Below, piece by piece: positions 19,804 to 28,357 of a stretch of DNA of 64,000 nucleotides. The position numbers and the translations under genes were made by a program. This stretch comes from CBDAMZ01 sp965197375 (GTDB lineage: Bacteria; Acidobacteriota; Vicinamibacteria; Vicinamibacterales; UBA8438). The notes below the pieces were generated by a model. The model was given only the letters and a program-made list of their open reading frames with translations, was not told the DNA's origin and ran no database searches. The stretch is from NCBI GenBank assembly GCA_965197375.1, contig CBDAMZ010000009.1, forward strand, positions 124,001 to 188,000, given 5' to 3'. Within the stretch, counting starts at the first letter, position 1. Every line of letters begins with the position of its first letter.

Positions 19804-21204
19804 ATGAAGTCACGTAGGTTACGGCGTTCGGTGCTTGTCGGAATGTCGGCGGCCCTGCTCTTGTCGCTTCCTTCGGTGATCGGCGGGCAATCAGGCCAAG
19901 TTGTCGAGGTGGATAAGAGCTTGACCCGACTGTGCTCGCTCTATCCAAGCCGGGGTCCGATTCCCGTAATCTACGCCCACGGCAAGCCCTACGAGCGGGG
20001 CGTTCAGATCGGGACGCAACTCCGAGGCCTCGATCCTGAGATCCTGCCGCGCATGTGTGCGAGACGCTGGGATTGGGTGATGACCGGGATCGAACACGAG
20101 ATCAGTCGTGATGAGATGGCGGAACTGATCCCCGACTACCTAGAGGCCATCCGCGGCACCATGGGTGCCGATGTCGTGGATGAATACATCGAGGAGATGC
20201 GTGGCGTTGCGGACGGGGGCCACGTTGAGTTTAACGATCTCTTTATGGTCAACCTGGGCGGTCACTACGTTAAGTACTACATCGACGAACGAGGACATAA
20301 CCTTCCCTACGAGCGAGGCAGTGACGGTTGCTCGAGCATTGCTGTCTGGGGCAAGGCAACTGTCGACGGCGAGATGATCGCCACCCACAACTGCGATTGG
20401 TCTCGTGATTTCCGGCAGAGCGCGCACGCGGCTGTGGTGATGTACCCCGAAAATGGTAACCCGCTGATCTATGGGGCACCCATCGGCACTTGGGGCTCGC
20501 ATCACATCTCCAGCGACCGCCTCTTCGTGGCTGGCCTAGCCTTGGGAAGGCCGAAAGCCAAACCCCGCTACCTGGTACCTGGCGGACCGAACGGGATGCT
20601 CCAGCGCTGGATCGTGCAGTATGCGAATAGCGCTGATGAAGCCTACGAGATGCTCCAGAGTAAGGGAGGCGTTGGCGACCGAGGCTTCGCGTCACCCTCC
20701 GGCAACGTGGTGTACGTCGATGAGCAAGAGGCGATGTATCTGCAAACAGCGCCTGACCACATCGGGCGCATACCAAACGAGGACGGCTATAACCTGGTTA
20801 CCAACCACATCGTGCTCGACGAGATGCATGAGTACATCAGGGGTGCTTCCTCAGCCGGGAGCATTAATCGACGCCAGAGTGAGAAGTTTCAAATCGAGCA
20901 AAACTACGGGAAATTGGATGTCCAAAGCGTGATCAACATCATGAGCAGCCACTATGACTTCGCGAATGGACGGGACGACGTTTTTGAAGCTGTCCCCTGC
21001 TCACACGGCGAGTACAAGGGGAGCGCGGGTGGCACCAATCTTTCGACCGTGGTGAAGCTCTCTGAAGACACGGTTTGGCTCGCATTGGGCAATCCTTGTG
21101 TGGGAACGTACACAAAGATCACCATGGGGACACGGGAAGATGTCGTCTCGGCTACTCAGGCAGCGCTGGGACGTATCGAGGCCGACTCTACCGCACAACA
21201 GTAA
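19804..21204 (+). CDS. Exported C45-type Ntn hydrolase (acyltransferase/amidase family)
   Basis: The start at 19804 follows a GGGAGG site and gives a clean signal peptide (MKSRRLRRSVLVGMSAALLL). HGKPYERGVQIGTQL and the later DGCSSIAVWGKATVDG match the C45 family (isopenicillin N acyltransferase-like, also phospholipase-B-like). There the Cys after Gly (about residue 176) becomes the N-terminal nucleophile after self-cleavage. THNCDWS and VTNHI are further family-like segments. It is followed by a strong hairpin at 21222-21266. The natural substrate is unknown: an N-acyl amino acid, lipid amide or ceramide-like amide would fit. The gene is single, with no lesion. Confidence 0.75.
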   Translation: MKSRRLRRSVLVGMSAALLLSLPSVIGGQSGQVVEVDKSLTRLCSLYPSRGPIPVIYAHGKPYERGVQIGTQLRGLDPEILPRMCARRWDWVMTGIEHEISRDEMAELIPDYLEAIRGTMGADVVDEYIEEMRGVADGGHVEFNDLFMVNLGGHYVKYYIDERGHNLPYERGSDGCSSIAVWGKATVDGEMIATHNCDWSRDFRQSAHAAVVMYPENGNPLIYGAPIGTWGSHHISSDRLFVAGLALGRPKAKPRYLVPGGPNGMLQRWIVQYANSADEAYEMLQSKGGVGDRGFASPSGNVVYVDEQEAMYLQTAPDHIGRIPNEDGYNLVTNHIVLDEMHEYIRGASSAGSINRRQSEKFQIEQNYGKLDVQSVINIMSSHYDFANGRDDVFEAVPCSHGEYKGSAGGTNLSTVVKLSEDTVWLALGNPCVGTYTKITMGTREDVVSATQAALGRIEADSTAQQ

Positions 21205-21221
21205 GCCAACCGTAAGATCTG

Positions 21222-21266
21222 CACTCGCGACGGCGCCGTCAACTTCCGACGGCGTCGTCGCGAGTG
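21222..21266. terminator. Hairpin between C45 hydrolase and methyltransferase
   Basis: The arms 21222-21240 and 21248-21266 pair over 19 bases with one mismatch around a 7-base loop. They lie 18 bases past the stop of the C45 hydrolase. No T-run follows on the plus strand, so it may be a factor-assisted or bidirectional terminator between two convergent genes. Confidence 0.55.
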
Positions 21267-21364
21267 TCTCTCCAGCTACAACTGGATCCGAGAGATGGTA
21301 GCGGCCGCCGCGTGGCTTAGCTAGATCCGTTCGCGGTTGCACCATCCTTACGTAGCATCAGACA

Positions 21365-23014
21365 CTAGCGATCGTCCCGATCTCGCTCTCCGCGCGCCCT
21401 GAAGAAGTTAATGCTGACGGTAGCCAGCTCAGACGGGGGGAATTTCGCCTGCAGCTGTTCATCGGCTATCAGACCCGCTTCGCGGGCGCATTCCAGAAAG
21501 ACGTCGGGCTCGACGAGGTACTGGTCGGAATAGCCGTGCGTCGCGTCGTACGGCACGGCAAGCGTCCGGCCGAGATTCGCGGCGATCCGCTCAGGCGGCA
21601 AAGTATGAAGCTCCAGGATCAATAATCCAAACCGCCCCGCATAGGGCGCCCAGCGACGCAGGTGCCGCACCAGGTTTTCTTCCAACACGTCCGGGGGAAT
21701 CTCTTGACCCAGAACAGCGAAGGCTCCCGTAGTTCGCGCTGTACGCGTCCCGGTAACATAATCCTTCAGCGGTAGAAAGGGTCGGGTGTGGTCCAGGAAC
21801 GAACGTACGTGCAGCAGCTCATGACTGACGATCTCTAGCTGCTCCAGATCGCTCGCCAGCTTGGCTGGCCGGTTAATGTCTCCATGGATCACGTAAAACT
21901 TAGGGATGTTCGCCTGGCGGAGGCGCCGCTTGGTAAGCCGACGGGCCACCTTATTGAAATCTGCTTCGACGAGGACCAAGGGATGCAACTCCAGCGCGTG
22001 CCCACGAACCGTTCCGTCCCGGATAACACCATAAAGGTGTTCCAACAACGTGCCGTCGCCGCAACCCATGTCGCAAATCCCGCACGGCTGCTCCTGTAGC
22101 GGCCGGTTAAAAATGTGGGCGACGATCTCGTCGATCTGGTGGAAGTACGTCTGGTGCGCACCGCCGCTTCCCCACAGATTCATGCCGCGGCTGACCAAAA
22201 GCTCTGTTCCGTGTTCATCGACCCGTGGGATCAACGCATTTCCGAACAGCAGTGTGCTGAGAACCTCAAGAAGCGGGAAGTAGGAAACCGTGACCCCGTA
22301 GGAAGTGGCAATCTGTAAGGCATATCGGCCCGCTGGAGTCAGGGAGATTCGTGTTTCATCACGGTTAGCCCATCCCTGCGCACAAAGCAGGTCAAAAACG
22401 CAGCTGAGGCACTCGCGGTTCCCCTCGATAGACGCGAGCTTAAGGCCCAGCGGGTCCTGGGTCATTCGGTCGAGAACGCCTTCGCGGGCCAGAGCAACCA
22501 TGGTCGGGCCGACCAAGATCCCATCCAGGTGGCGCCGGAGCTTCTGCTGAACCTTTGCGGTAAGCGGGTCGCCAGCTTCTTGAAGTCCCCACCGTTCCCG
22601 CGCGCGCGACACCAGCGTGCGCAGTGAGGGAAGCAGGGCGTCGCCACCGTGACCGAAGAGGAAATCCTCCAGAAACATCGCTTTCGGTAAAAAGGGGAGG
22701 GCCTCACCATACGTCTGGGTCATCCCAATAGCGACGCGGCCCTCTGGCGTCATTGTGTAGCGGGTCGAATCACCTGACTCTTGCTTCAGCCATCCGCAGG
22801 AGACGGGCGCCCGAAACGCAACTCGAAGGTACCCGGGATTTCCATCCGTCAGACCGACGATCTCGGCGAGCGTGATCCCCTTGGAGGCCCCCTCAAGGAT
22901 CTGGAAGACACCGCGATCCTGAAGGGCCTTCACCGTGGGGGCCAGCACGATTCCGGTCAGGTGATCGAAGATGACCGCCCGGACTATGGCTTTTTCTTCT
23001 CTGCTAAGTCCCAT
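21365..23014 (-). CDS. Class I SAM-dependent methyltransferase with duplicated N-terminal domain
   Basis: Residues about 310-320 contain the SAM-binding motif CDMGCGDGTLLEHLYG, with an acidic LVEADFN segment after it. Upstream are two copies of a winged-helix-like domain: FDHLTGIVLAPTVKAL near residue 17 and LDGILVGPTMVAL near residue 162. Each is followed by a GR.AL/GRVAIG strand and a TYG segment. The arrangement resembles methyltransferases linked to polyketide loading modules (AprA MT1-like), but no PKS gene is present. The substrate is unknown. It is transcribed alone and is convergent with the C45 hydrolase gene. Confidence 0.72.
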   Translation of the reverse strand: MGLSREEKAIVRAVIFDHLTGIVLAPTVKALQDRGVFQILEGASKGITLAEIVGLTDGNPGYLRVAFRAPVSCGWLKQESGDSTRYTMTPEGRVAIGMTQTYGEALPFLPKAMFLEDFLFGHGGDALLPSLRTLVSRARERWGLQEAGDPLTAKVQQKLRRHLDGILVGPTMVALAREGVLDRMTQDPLGLKLASIEGNRECLSCVFDLLCAQGWANRDETRISLTPAGRYALQIATSYGVTVSYFPLLEVLSTLLFGNALIPRVDEHGTELLVSRGMNLWGSGGAHQTYFHQIDEIVAHIFNRPLQEQPCGICDMGCGDGTLLEHLYGVIRDGTVRGHALELHPLVLVEADFNKVARRLTKRRLRQANIPKFYVIHGDINRPAKLASDLEQLEIVSHELLHVRSFLDHTRPFLPLKDYVTGTRTARTTGAFAVLGQEIPPDVLEENLVRHLRRWAPYAGRFGLLILELHTLPPERIAANLGRTLAVPYDATHGYSDQYLVEPDVFLECAREAGLIADEQLQAKFPPSELATVSINFFRARGERDRDDR

Positions 23015-23093
23015 TAGCCGGCCAAGTAGGAGATGGTGATTTTTTTTAGAACCGACACTGACGGCACAGAAAATCTTTCGGTTGCAGATCCCC

Positions 23094-23157
23094 TCACGGA
23101 AGCACGGAATTCCTAAAATGCAGAAAGGAAAATTTCCTTAATTCCGCGCTTCCGTGA
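23094..23157. terminator. Long hairpin downstream of the MetE-like gene
   Basis: The arms 23094-23111 and 23140-23157 pair over 18 bases with one mismatch. The loop holds a second small inverted repeat (GGAAAATTTCC, near 23127-23137). The region is AT-rich compared with its surroundings. It follows the stop of the MetE-like gene by about 65 bases and is probably its terminator, although a regulatory role for the methyltransferase gene downstream is possible. Confidence 0.5.
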
Positions 23158-23221
23158 CCAGAACAACCCGGTAAAAAATTTTGTATTTTTTCTTGGATAA
23201 GTCTTATTTGTCGGCATTCAC

Positions 23222-24226
23222 TCAGACTCGCCCTTCGTACAGATTCCTTCCCGCCACTAGCGCCCGGATCTTCCGCTCCACGACGTTACGCTGCAGCATC
23301 CAGAAGCCGCAGTCTGGATGAATGTACTGGAGCCGTTGGGATCCAAGCGTCTTGGTAATTTTCTCGATCCGCGAGGCAATCAACTGAGGAGATTCAACCT
23401 CGTTGTCTTTGATGTCGATCACGCCAATCCCTAACCCGATCTTGGGATCCAGCTCCTTGAGCACCTCCAGCTGGTCGTATCCGTGACGCGCGAACTCCAG
23501 GACCACGTGATCCGCGTGCAGCGCATTAAGAAAACGAATCAGGTCGACCCAACGCCCCTTCTGAATGGTCTGGCCGCCATAGTTTCCGAAGCACAGGTGA
23601 ACGGCCCGTTGATTCGGGATCCCATCGAGCACGTGGTTGATTGCCTCGGCGGCCCAGTCGGCGTCTTCGGGATGCCCAGTAATGTTCGCCTCGTCCAACT
23701 GGATCGTGTCGGCCTCTACCGATTCGAGTTGGCGGCGCAGGACCCGGGCGATATCCATAGCCAGCTCGGCCTGGTCCGGGTAATGGATATTGGTAACGAT
23801 TCTCGAAAGCATGTGAGGACCGGTGCAGGTGAACTTCAGCGGCGAGCGCGTGAGCGAGCGGACTGACTCATAATCCCGAGGAAGGTTTAACGTGCCATCT
23901 CCGATCTTCCCGACGACGGTTCCGACGGGAACCGTCCGGTAGGCCCCAGCGCGATCGGCTTGGAAGCGATCGAAGTCCGACATGGAAAATTCGGTTCGAA
24001 CTCCCTCCATCTTCGAGACGAAATAGTGAACCATGCCGTTGGTCTGCGGATGGTCTGGGTCAAAGCGAGAAAGTTCGCCGTCAGCGATCAGGTCCAAGCC
24101 CGCCAGTTCCTGAGCCTTCAGTACCACCATCACCGCATCCATTAGGGCAATGCTGGAACTGTTCCCGGTTAACCATGAAGGCGCCGGATAGCTGCCGACG
24201 ACGGTGGTCTTGATATGGCTAGACAT
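23222..24226 (-). CDS. MetE C-terminal-domain-like (cobalamin-independent) methyltransferase
   Basis: This 334-residue protein corresponds to the C-terminal catalytic barrel of MetE, without the N-terminal half. Zinc-ligand motifs are visible: HLCFGNYGG (His and Cys, near residue 203), LEFARHG (Glu, near 240) and HPDCGFW (Cys, near 301). The N-terminus TTVVGSYPAPSWL is typical of short, archaeal-like MetE homologues. It probably transfers a methyl group from a corrinoid protein or folate-like donor to a thiol, and the donor cannot be told from sequence. GGGAGCC precedes the ATG. It is the last backbone-like gene before the mobile region. Confidence 0.85.
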   Translation of the reverse strand: MSSHIKTTVVGSYPAPSWLTGNSSSIALMDAVMVVLKAQELAGLDLIADGELSRFDPDHPQTNGMVHYFVSKMEGVRTEFSMSDFDRFQADRAGAYRTVPVGTVVGKIGDGTLNLPRDYESVRSLTRSPLKFTCTGPHMLSRIVTNIHYPDQAELAMDIARVLRRQLESVEADTIQLDEANITGHPEDADWAAEAINHVLDGIPNQRAVHLCFGNYGGQTIQKGRWVDLIRFLNALHADHVVLEFARHGYDQLEVLKELDPKIGLGIGVIDIKDNEVESPQLIASRIEKITKTLGSQRLQYIHPDCGFWMLQRNVVERKIRALVAGRNLYEGRV

Positions 24227-24514
24227 AAATGGCTCCCGGCTAAGGGTCTTCGACCAAACCGGTTCAGCTCGATGCTATGCCCCGATCGGGTCGAAATAGA
24301 ACATATTGGCGGAGGGACTGTCTACTGACTTTCGTGTTTCAAGAAGTTCCAGAATGTTCCACGACGTTCTTTGTAAGTTTCATTGATGAAATACATTTCT
24401 CGTCCTCAATCGTCTTGACTGTTCACGTGACTTTCGGTATATTCCTGATAATATTTGTATATGTTTCTGTAGGTCATAAAAGGCCTTCACCCGGTCGATC
24501 TCTGCAACGCCACC

Positions 24515-25726
24515 ATGCCCACGCGCCGCCTGACGCATCGCTTGAGTGCCGCATTCGTGCGCGCCGCCCCGCCCGGCTTCTACTGCGACGGCCACGGGCT
24601 GAACTTGCGCGTGGACCCGTCCGGGGCGCGGCGGTGGGTGCAACGACTGCTCATTCGGGGCCGGCCCCGCATGCTCGGGCTCGGCGGCTACCCGCTGGTG
24701 TCGCTGGCCGAGGCGCGCGAGGCGGCGTTCGCCCACCGCAAGCGAGCGCGGGCGGGCGGGGACCCGCTGACCGAGAAGCGTCATGCCCAGGGCCTCCCCA
24801 CGTTCGAAGAGGCTGCCGCCGTGGTGCTGGCGCAGCAGCGGCTTGGCTGGCGAAACGCCAAGCACGCCCAGGAATGGCCGCGCAGTCTGCGCGCCTATGC
24901 CTTCCCGCGCATTGGCGGAGTCCCCGTCTCCGAGGTGACCACGGCTGACGTGCTCCAGATCCTCACCCCCATCTGGCATGACAAGTCCGAGACCGCGCGA
25001 CGGGTGCGGCAGCGAATCGGCGCCGTGATGAAGTGGGCGGTGGCGATGGGGTACCGGCCGGACAACCCGGCGGGCGAGGCCCTTGGGCAAGCCCTCGGCC
25101 GGCAGCAGGCCGTCGTCCGGCACATGCGGGCGCTGCCCCACGACGAGGTGGCGGATGCCCTCACGACCGTGCGGACATCCAAGGCGTCGATCACCACCAA
25201 GCGTGCGTTCGAGTTCCTGGTGTTGACGGCGGCGCGGTCCGGCGAGGTGCGCTTGGCGACCTGGGCCGAGCTGGACCTGGACGCAGCCGTGTGGACCATC
25301 CCCGCCGCGCGCATGAAGGCGAATCGCGATCATCGCGTGCCGCTCTCCGCGCGGGCGGTGGCGATCCTCACCGAGGTGCGGGGACGAGGCGAGGGGACCG
25401 GTCTCGTGTTCCCCAGTCCGTGCGGGAAGCCACTCTCCGACATGACGCTGTCGAAGTTAATCAAGGAACTCGGCATCGCCGCCGTGCCACATGGGTTCCG
25501 GTCGAGCTTCCGGGACTGGGCGGCGGAGCGGACGAGTACGCCGCGCGAGGTCGTCGAGGTAGCGCTCGCCCACGCGGTGCGGAACCCCACGGAGGCGGCC
25601 TATGCGCGGTCAGATCTGTTCGCGCGCCGCCGCCGCCTCATGGAGGACTGGGCGGACTACCTTCGTGGCGCGCACGGCCGCGTGGTGCCGCTTCATCGGG
25701 AGGCCCTCACGGTCGGTCCCGGGTGA
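24515..25726 (+). CDS. P4-type tyrosine integrase
   Basis: The N-terminus carries the DUF4102-like arm-binding domain (FYCDGHGLNLRVDPSGARRW, LGLGGYPLVSLAEAREAA). A SAM-like core-binding domain follows, then the catalytic domain with Arg in TAARSGEVRLATW, HGFRSSFRDWAAE, the late His in ALAHAVRNPTEAAYAR and the nucleophile Tyr in AAYAR. At 403 residues it is full length and seems intact. Enzymes of this type insert genomic islands, usually at tRNA 3' ends, but I find no tRNA nearby. It converges with the primase-helicase gene (20-base overlap) and marks the start of the mobile region. Confidence 0.92.
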   Translation: MPTRRLTHRLSAAFVRAAPPGFYCDGHGLNLRVDPSGARRWVQRLLIRGRPRMLGLGGYPLVSLAEAREAAFAHRKRARAGGDPLTEKRHAQGLPTFEEAAAVVLAQQRLGWRNAKHAQEWPRSLRAYAFPRIGGVPVSEVTTADVLQILTPIWHDKSETARRVRQRIGAVMKWAVAMGYRPDNPAGEALGQALGRQQAVVRHMRALPHDEVADALTTVRTSKASITTKRAFEFLVLTAARSGEVRLATWAELDLDAAVWTIPAARMKANRDHRVPLSARAVAILTEVRGRGEGTGLVFPSPCGKPLSDMTLSKLIKELGIAAVPHGFRSSFRDWAAERTSTPREVVEVALAHAVRNPTEAAYARSDLFARRRRLMEDWADYLRGAHGRVVPLHREALTVGPG

Positions 25727-26711
25727 TGAGCTCGGTCGCCAGCGCCTCCGCCTGCTCTCGGGGGAAGTAGGCGTCGAATTCCACGATCGCCGCTCGTTCT
25801 TCCCATGCCTCCCGGAGACAAGCTGTTCTATCCGCTACGCCGCTACAGTCCCGTTTATTCAATACCTTCCAGTCGTTTGTATCCGCTACGCCCTCAGGCG
25901 GTGTAGCGGATAGCGATCCATCTAACGCATTGGTTCTCCTGGGATGTAGCGGTGTAGCGGATAGCACACCCCGCGGTTGGTGGAGGTAGGTCTGCCACAC
26001 GGCTGTGAGATCGTCCCTCCGGTACCCCTTGAGCACGGTTCCACCCGGGAGACGGATGTTCACGGGTCGAACGTGGAACGACGCCAGGAGGGTAGCCAGC
26101 CCGCGCGCCGACAGCGGTTTCCCATGCCGCCACTCACTCCACGGTCGCCCGTCCAACGCGTGCAGTGCCTTGAACAACCGAGCCGTCGGTAGCGCCACCG
26201 GAACGCCCGCGGTCTGGAACACCGCGTGAAGATCCGCGAGCAGTTGTTCGCGCGCGCCGAGATCGTCGCCGGTATCCTCGGTGACGTGCCGACAGGCGCG
26301 CGAAGCCCGGCCGTCCGGTCCCGCCCAGTCGTCGCTAGCGATGTGCCCCATCGCCAGCAGCGCTTCCCACGCGTCGCGCGCCCGGTCGTGGAGGCCCGAG
26401 GGGAAGTCCACTGTCTTTCTGGCCGCCAAGATGACGGCTGCGCGGTCAACCGTCCACCGCACGATCTGTCGTTGGAAGCGTGCGATCTGCTCCCGATCGC
26501 GGTCACGCCAGTGCGCCAGGGAATGGTTGGGCGGCCGGCGTTCGAGGCGGATGACCAGTGCGCGATCCCTCACCGTGTCCGGTAGATCGCCAATGCCAAC
26601 AAGCACCTTCGGGCACCACGTCCCAAATTGACGCGGCTCATAATCGTCGCCGACACAACGCAGGACAAAGGCCGAGTCGCGCCGCTGCGAAGCGTTGATC
26701 CCCGCGATCAA
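25707..26711 (-). CDS. DUF3631 helicase-domain part of a split primase
   Basis: This frame starts with a TTG overlapping the stop of the upstream frame. It continues the DUF3631 domain: INASQRRDSAFVLRCVGDD, EPRQFGTWCPKVLVGIGDLPDT and DRALVIRLERR. In intact relatives these follow the Walker B aspartates in the same chain. The C-terminal 100 residues contain repeated SATP/GVAD segments of the kind seen in such proteins. It is either the product of a frameshift mutation or of re-initiation at TTGA. It is unlikely to work alone as an ATPase because the P-loop is in the other piece. Confidence 0.8.
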   Translation of the reverse strand: MIAGINASQRRDSAFVLRCVGDDYEPRQFGTWCPKVLVGIGDLPDTVRDRALVIRLERRPPNHSLAHWRDRDREQIARFQRQIVRWTVDRAAVILAARKTVDFPSGLHDRARDAWEALLAMGHIASDDWAGPDGRASRACRHVTEDTGDDLGAREQLLADLHAVFQTAGVPVALPTARLFKALHALDGRPWSEWRHGKPLSARGLATLLASFHVRPVNIRLPGGTVLKGYRRDDLTAVWQTYLHQPRGVLSATPLHPRRTNALDGSLSATPPEGVADTNDWKVLNKRDCSGVADRTACLREAWEERAAIVEFDAYFPREQAEALATELITRDRP

Positions 26712-28060
26712 TCGGGAGTGTTCCGCTTGGCGAAGGTCCGGTCCGCCTCATCCAGGAGGAGGGTCGGCGCGTGCCGCTCGATAACGCGAAAGAGCGCTGC
26801 CGGCGTCACGTGGCTCGTCGGCATGGGCTGAGACACGAGCGCACCGACCACGTCGAGGAGTAGCGATTTCCCACAGCGCTTGGTGGCGCTCGTGACGTTC
26901 AGGAATGTCGAGATCTCAAGCTGATCATGCAGCCACGTCATGACCACCCACAGCGCGAGAGCATCAGCCAACGGCGGCACCAGGTAGACGTATGACTTGA
27001 TCAGGGCCGCGATCTCGGTGAGCAGCGCCGCGCCGTCCACCGCCGTGGGCCACGGCTCCACGTCAGGCCAGTTGAGCGTCCGCCCGTTCCGGTCGCCAGC
27101 CGGTGCCACCACGCGGGCATCGGTGACCGCGGCATCCAAGGTCCCGACGCGGACGTGCAGGCGTGCCGCTTCACGTGTCCGGACCCAGTCGTATTCGTAC
27201 AGCGACAGCGCGGCAAGGTGTGACACCGCGTGCGCGAACGCGTCACCGCTGTCCTCCGCCGTGTCCGTCGGCCCGCGCGCGCCGGCCACCAGCGCAGCCG
27301 GATCCACCCCCTCGGGCCACGCGTCGGCCACATCCCAGCCCTCCGGTACGCTGTCCGGCCGCGACACGATCCGTACGGACGCCGCCCCGGCCTCGCCCAC
27401 CAGCCGCGCCACGGCGGCCGCGAACTGCGTGCCCGCCTCGTCCGCGTCGGGGCAGATCGTCACGTCCCGCTTCGCGACCGATGACCAGTCGGTCTGGCGT
27501 GGCGATTGCGCGCCATGCATCGACGTGATCGCCACCATGTCGGGGAACAACCGGGCTGCGGCCTCGGCGGTCTTCTCGCCTTCGACGATCAGGCCCGGGG
27601 TGTCGGGTCGGGCGAGCAAGGCGGGCAGGTGGAAGAGGGGATATGGCTTGGGCAAGCCCCGGGCCCGCGACGCCGTCCGCCAGCACCCGGCGTCATCGCG
27701 CACGAGGGACCGGAACGTTTTGCCCGTGGGGGTCTCGAACCGGGCTGCACAACCGACCACCCGTCCGGTGGCGTCATGGTAGGACCACGTGCGGGAGGGC
27801 GCGCCGAGCGTCGGGTGTCGGTAGTCCTCGATGGAGGTGGCGCCGCTGACACATGCCCGGCGGAGATCGATCCGCCGCCGGGCCAAGGCCGCCAAGACTG
27901 CGTCCTGCGAACAGCCAGCGTGACAGTGCACGAGCACGTGCCCGGCGCGTTCGGTCACGTGCAGGCTTGGGGTCGTGTCGTCATGCGCAGGGCAGTGGAC
28001 CATCCCGTGAGACCCGGTCATCCGCCCGCCGAGCGCCTGGACAATCTCTGCCGCGCCCAT
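26708..28060 (-). CDS. Phage/island primase: zinc ribbon, TOPRIM and start of DUF3631 helicase
   Basis: The N-terminus has a primase zinc ribbon (HCPAHDDTTPSLHV, VHCHAGC). A TOPRIM domain follows, with LIVEGEKTAEAAARLFP and CPDADEAGTQFAA. The helicase domain begins with TKRCGKSLLLDVVGALV (P-loop-like) and TLLLDEADRTFAK (Walker B). The frame then stops, and the rest of the domain is in the next frame (25707-26711). Such proteins start replication of P4-like satellites and islands. It starts one base after the AlpA stop, so the two are co-translated. A one-base deletion near 26709 is the simplest explanation of the split. Confidence 0.85.
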   Translation of the reverse strand: MGAAEIVQALGGRMTGSHGMVHCPAHDDTTPSLHVTERAGHVLVHCHAGCSQDAVLAALARRRIDLRRACVSGATSIEDYRHPTLGAPSRTWSYHDATGRVVGCAARFETPTGKTFRSLVRDDAGCWRTASRARGLPKPYPLFHLPALLARPDTPGLIVEGEKTAEAAARLFPDMVAITSMHGAQSPRQTDWSSVAKRDVTICPDADEAGTQFAAAVARLVGEAGAASVRIVSRPDSVPEGWDVADAWPEGVDPAALVAGARGPTDTAEDSGDAFAHAVSHLAALSLYEYDWVRTREAARLHVRVGTLDAAVTDARVVAPAGDRNGRTLNWPDVEPWPTAVDGAALLTEIAALIKSYVYLVPPLADALALWVVMTWLHDQLEISTFLNVTSATKRCGKSLLLDVVGALVSQPMPTSHVTPAALFRVIERHAPTLLLDEADRTFAKRNTPD

Positions 28061-28061
28061 G

Positions 28062-28262
28062 TCACGCCGGCCGGTCAGAGCCTGCGAGCGGACGGCTGGC
28101 GATCCACTGCTCGACCTCGACGCGCCGCCAGGCCACGGCGCGCTGACCGATCTTCACCGGCCGAGGAAAGGTGCCAGCGCGCATCGCGGCATAAATGGAC
28201 GAGCGCGACAGGCGGGTCAGAACCTCGACTTCGCGACGTTTGACGAGGACCGGTGCATGCAT
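28062..28262 (-). CDS. AlpA-family helix-turn-helix regulator
   Basis: The 66-residue protein reads EVEVLTRLSRSSIYAAMRAG, TFPRPVKIGQRAVAWRRVEV and EQWIASR, a standard AlpA/excisionase-type MerR-like HTH. AlpA proteins switch on integrase or act as excisionase in P4-like elements. The ATG at 28262 has a perfect AAGGAGG ribosome-binding site (28270-28276) seven bases upstream; the longer frame upstream of it is rejected. The primase begins directly after its stop. Confidence 0.88.
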   Translation of the reverse strand: MHAPVLVKRREVEVLTRLSRSSIYAAMRAGTFPRPVKIGQRAVAWRRVEVEQWIASRPLAGSDRPA

Positions 28263-28357
28263 AGGAAAGCCTCCTTGGGACCACATCTTCCTCAAGGGTG
28301 CCAGGGTGTTGCGATGGCGGGCTAGGTGGACTTGCTGCGGAGCAACTTTCACCAGTG

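Noticed and set aside
24227..24514. tRNA or attachment site next to the P4-type integrase
   Set aside because: No cloverleaf or T-loop consensus was found, and no direct repeat of this stretch was noticed further right.
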